DNA of 64,000 bases from Pseudomonas sp. Teo4 (GTDB taxonomy: Bacteria > Pseudomonadota > Gammaproteobacteria > Pseudomonadales > Pseudomonadaceae), in NCBI RefSeq assembly GCF_034387475.1, contig NZ_JAXCIL010000002.1, positions 806,001 to 870,000 of the forward strand. The letters are read 5' to 3'. The translations under genes and the position numbers were made by a program. The notes below the pieces were generated by a model that saw only the letters and a list, made by a program, of their open reading frames with translations, was not told where the DNA came from and did no database searches. Each line of letters begins with the position of its first letter. Position 1 is the stretch's first letter. Shown here piece by piece: positions 63,545-64,000 of this stretch.

Positions 63545-63937
63545 TTAAGAATGCACGCCGATGGGTTCGGCTTTGGCCGCCAGCCGCCAGGCTTTCGGGG
63601 GTTGCCCGACCAGGCGACTGAATGCCCGGGTAAAGTGGGCCTGGTCGCAAAAACCGCATTCCAGGCTGACATGGGTGATGGGTGCCTCGGTGGCCAGCAG
63701 GCGTTTGGCCTTTTCCATACGCGCCAACAAGCGCCAGGCCTGCGGCGAGAGGCCTGTGTTGACTTTGAAGGCTCGGGAAAAGTGGCTGCGTGTGAGGTTG
63801 CAAACCCCGGCGATCTCGATGATCGACAATGAACTGCGCAGCATCAGCTCCTTGGCCTGACGCAGGCGTGCGGGGGTCAGCGCGCCGGGTGGGCAGGTGT
63901 CCTGGTGCAGGCTGTCGTGGACCGTTCGGGGGTGCAT
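63545..63937 (-). CDS. Short AraC-family transcription regulator
   Basis: A 130-residue protein consisting almost only of an AraC DNA-binding domain with two helix-turn-helix motifs (IIEIAGVCNLTRSHFSRAF and HVSLECGFCDQAHFTRAFSR). It lacks the N-terminal effector domain of full-length AraC proteins, like SoxS or MarA. The start at 63935-63937 follows AGGAGAG at good spacing. It precedes the ycaC-like gene by 74 bases in the same direction. Confidence 0.87.
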   Translation of the reverse strand: MHPRTVHDSLHQDTCPPGALTPARLRQAKELMLRSSLSIIEIAGVCNLTRSHFSRAFKVNTGLSPQAWRLLARMEKAKRLLATEAPITHVSLECGFCDQAHFTRAFSRLVGQPPKAWRLAAKAEPIGVHS

Positions 63938-64000
63938 GGCGACTCTCCTGTTCAATGGGGAAAGTCTCGCGCCCGGCACATGACAAAGTCCTGAGCCAAA

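Overview
The window is a 64-kb stretch of a fluorescent Pseudomonas chromosome, most likely of the P. putida group. The evidence is the order algP / FKBP / algQ / dsbB / hemY-hemX-hemD-hemC / algR / argH, then cyaA / rnk / cyaY / lppL / lysA / dapF / xerC / sutA / amtB-glnK / ubiK / comM, together with many P. putida-type REP palindromes between genes. No phage, insertion sequence or CRISPR array was seen. The left edge cuts gabD; the right edge lies just upstream of an AraC-type gene.

Region 1 (about 1-11 kb) holds a complete sulfate-ester scavenging cluster like the sft/ast/ats genes described in P. putida S-313. It comprises a TonB-dependent receptor (sftP), an arylsulfotransferase (astA), a LysR regulator (sftR), an Fe(II)/2-oxoglutarate alkylsulfatase (atsK), and an ABC importer made of a binding protein (atsR), a double permease (atsB) and an ATPase (atsC). 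These proteins are almost free of Met and Cys, as expected of proteins made during sulfur starvation. Two divergent intergenic regions share a 12-of-13-base motif that may be a regulator site.

Region 2 (about 11.1-18.4 kb) is one eight-gene minus-strand operon that I cannot match to a characterised pathway. In order of transcription it encodes a HutC-type GntR regulator behind a perfect 16-bp palindrome, an AprA/fumarate-reductase-like flavoprotein, a 2x[4Fe-4S] ferredoxin, a binding protein whose C-terminus resembles NosL, an ABC permease, an ABC ATPase, a HEAT-repeat protein and a DUF971 protein. It is the best candidate in the window for an undescribed system.

Region 3 (18.6-55.7 kb) is mostly conserved core: tRNA-Arg(CCG), a CBS protein, YbaK-type deacylase, an NfeD/SPFH pair, MscS, an ABC-F ATPase, AlgP with its long Ala/Lys/Pro repeat, haem synthesis, AlgR without an adjacent AlgZ gene, ArgH, CyaA, the cyaY-lppL-lysA-dapF-xerC-yigB group, SutA behind a long structured leader, and glnK-amtB behind a sigma-54 promoter with two NtrC-like sites.

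Region 4 (55.8-64 kb) holds a signalling locus. A 1693-residue protein combines a degenerate Ser/Thr kinase domain, an ATPase, a helical region, GAF and histidine kinase. It is divergent from two response regulators, one of which carries DNA-binding domains at both ends of its receiver. A YcaC-like hydrolase and an AraC-type regulator follow.
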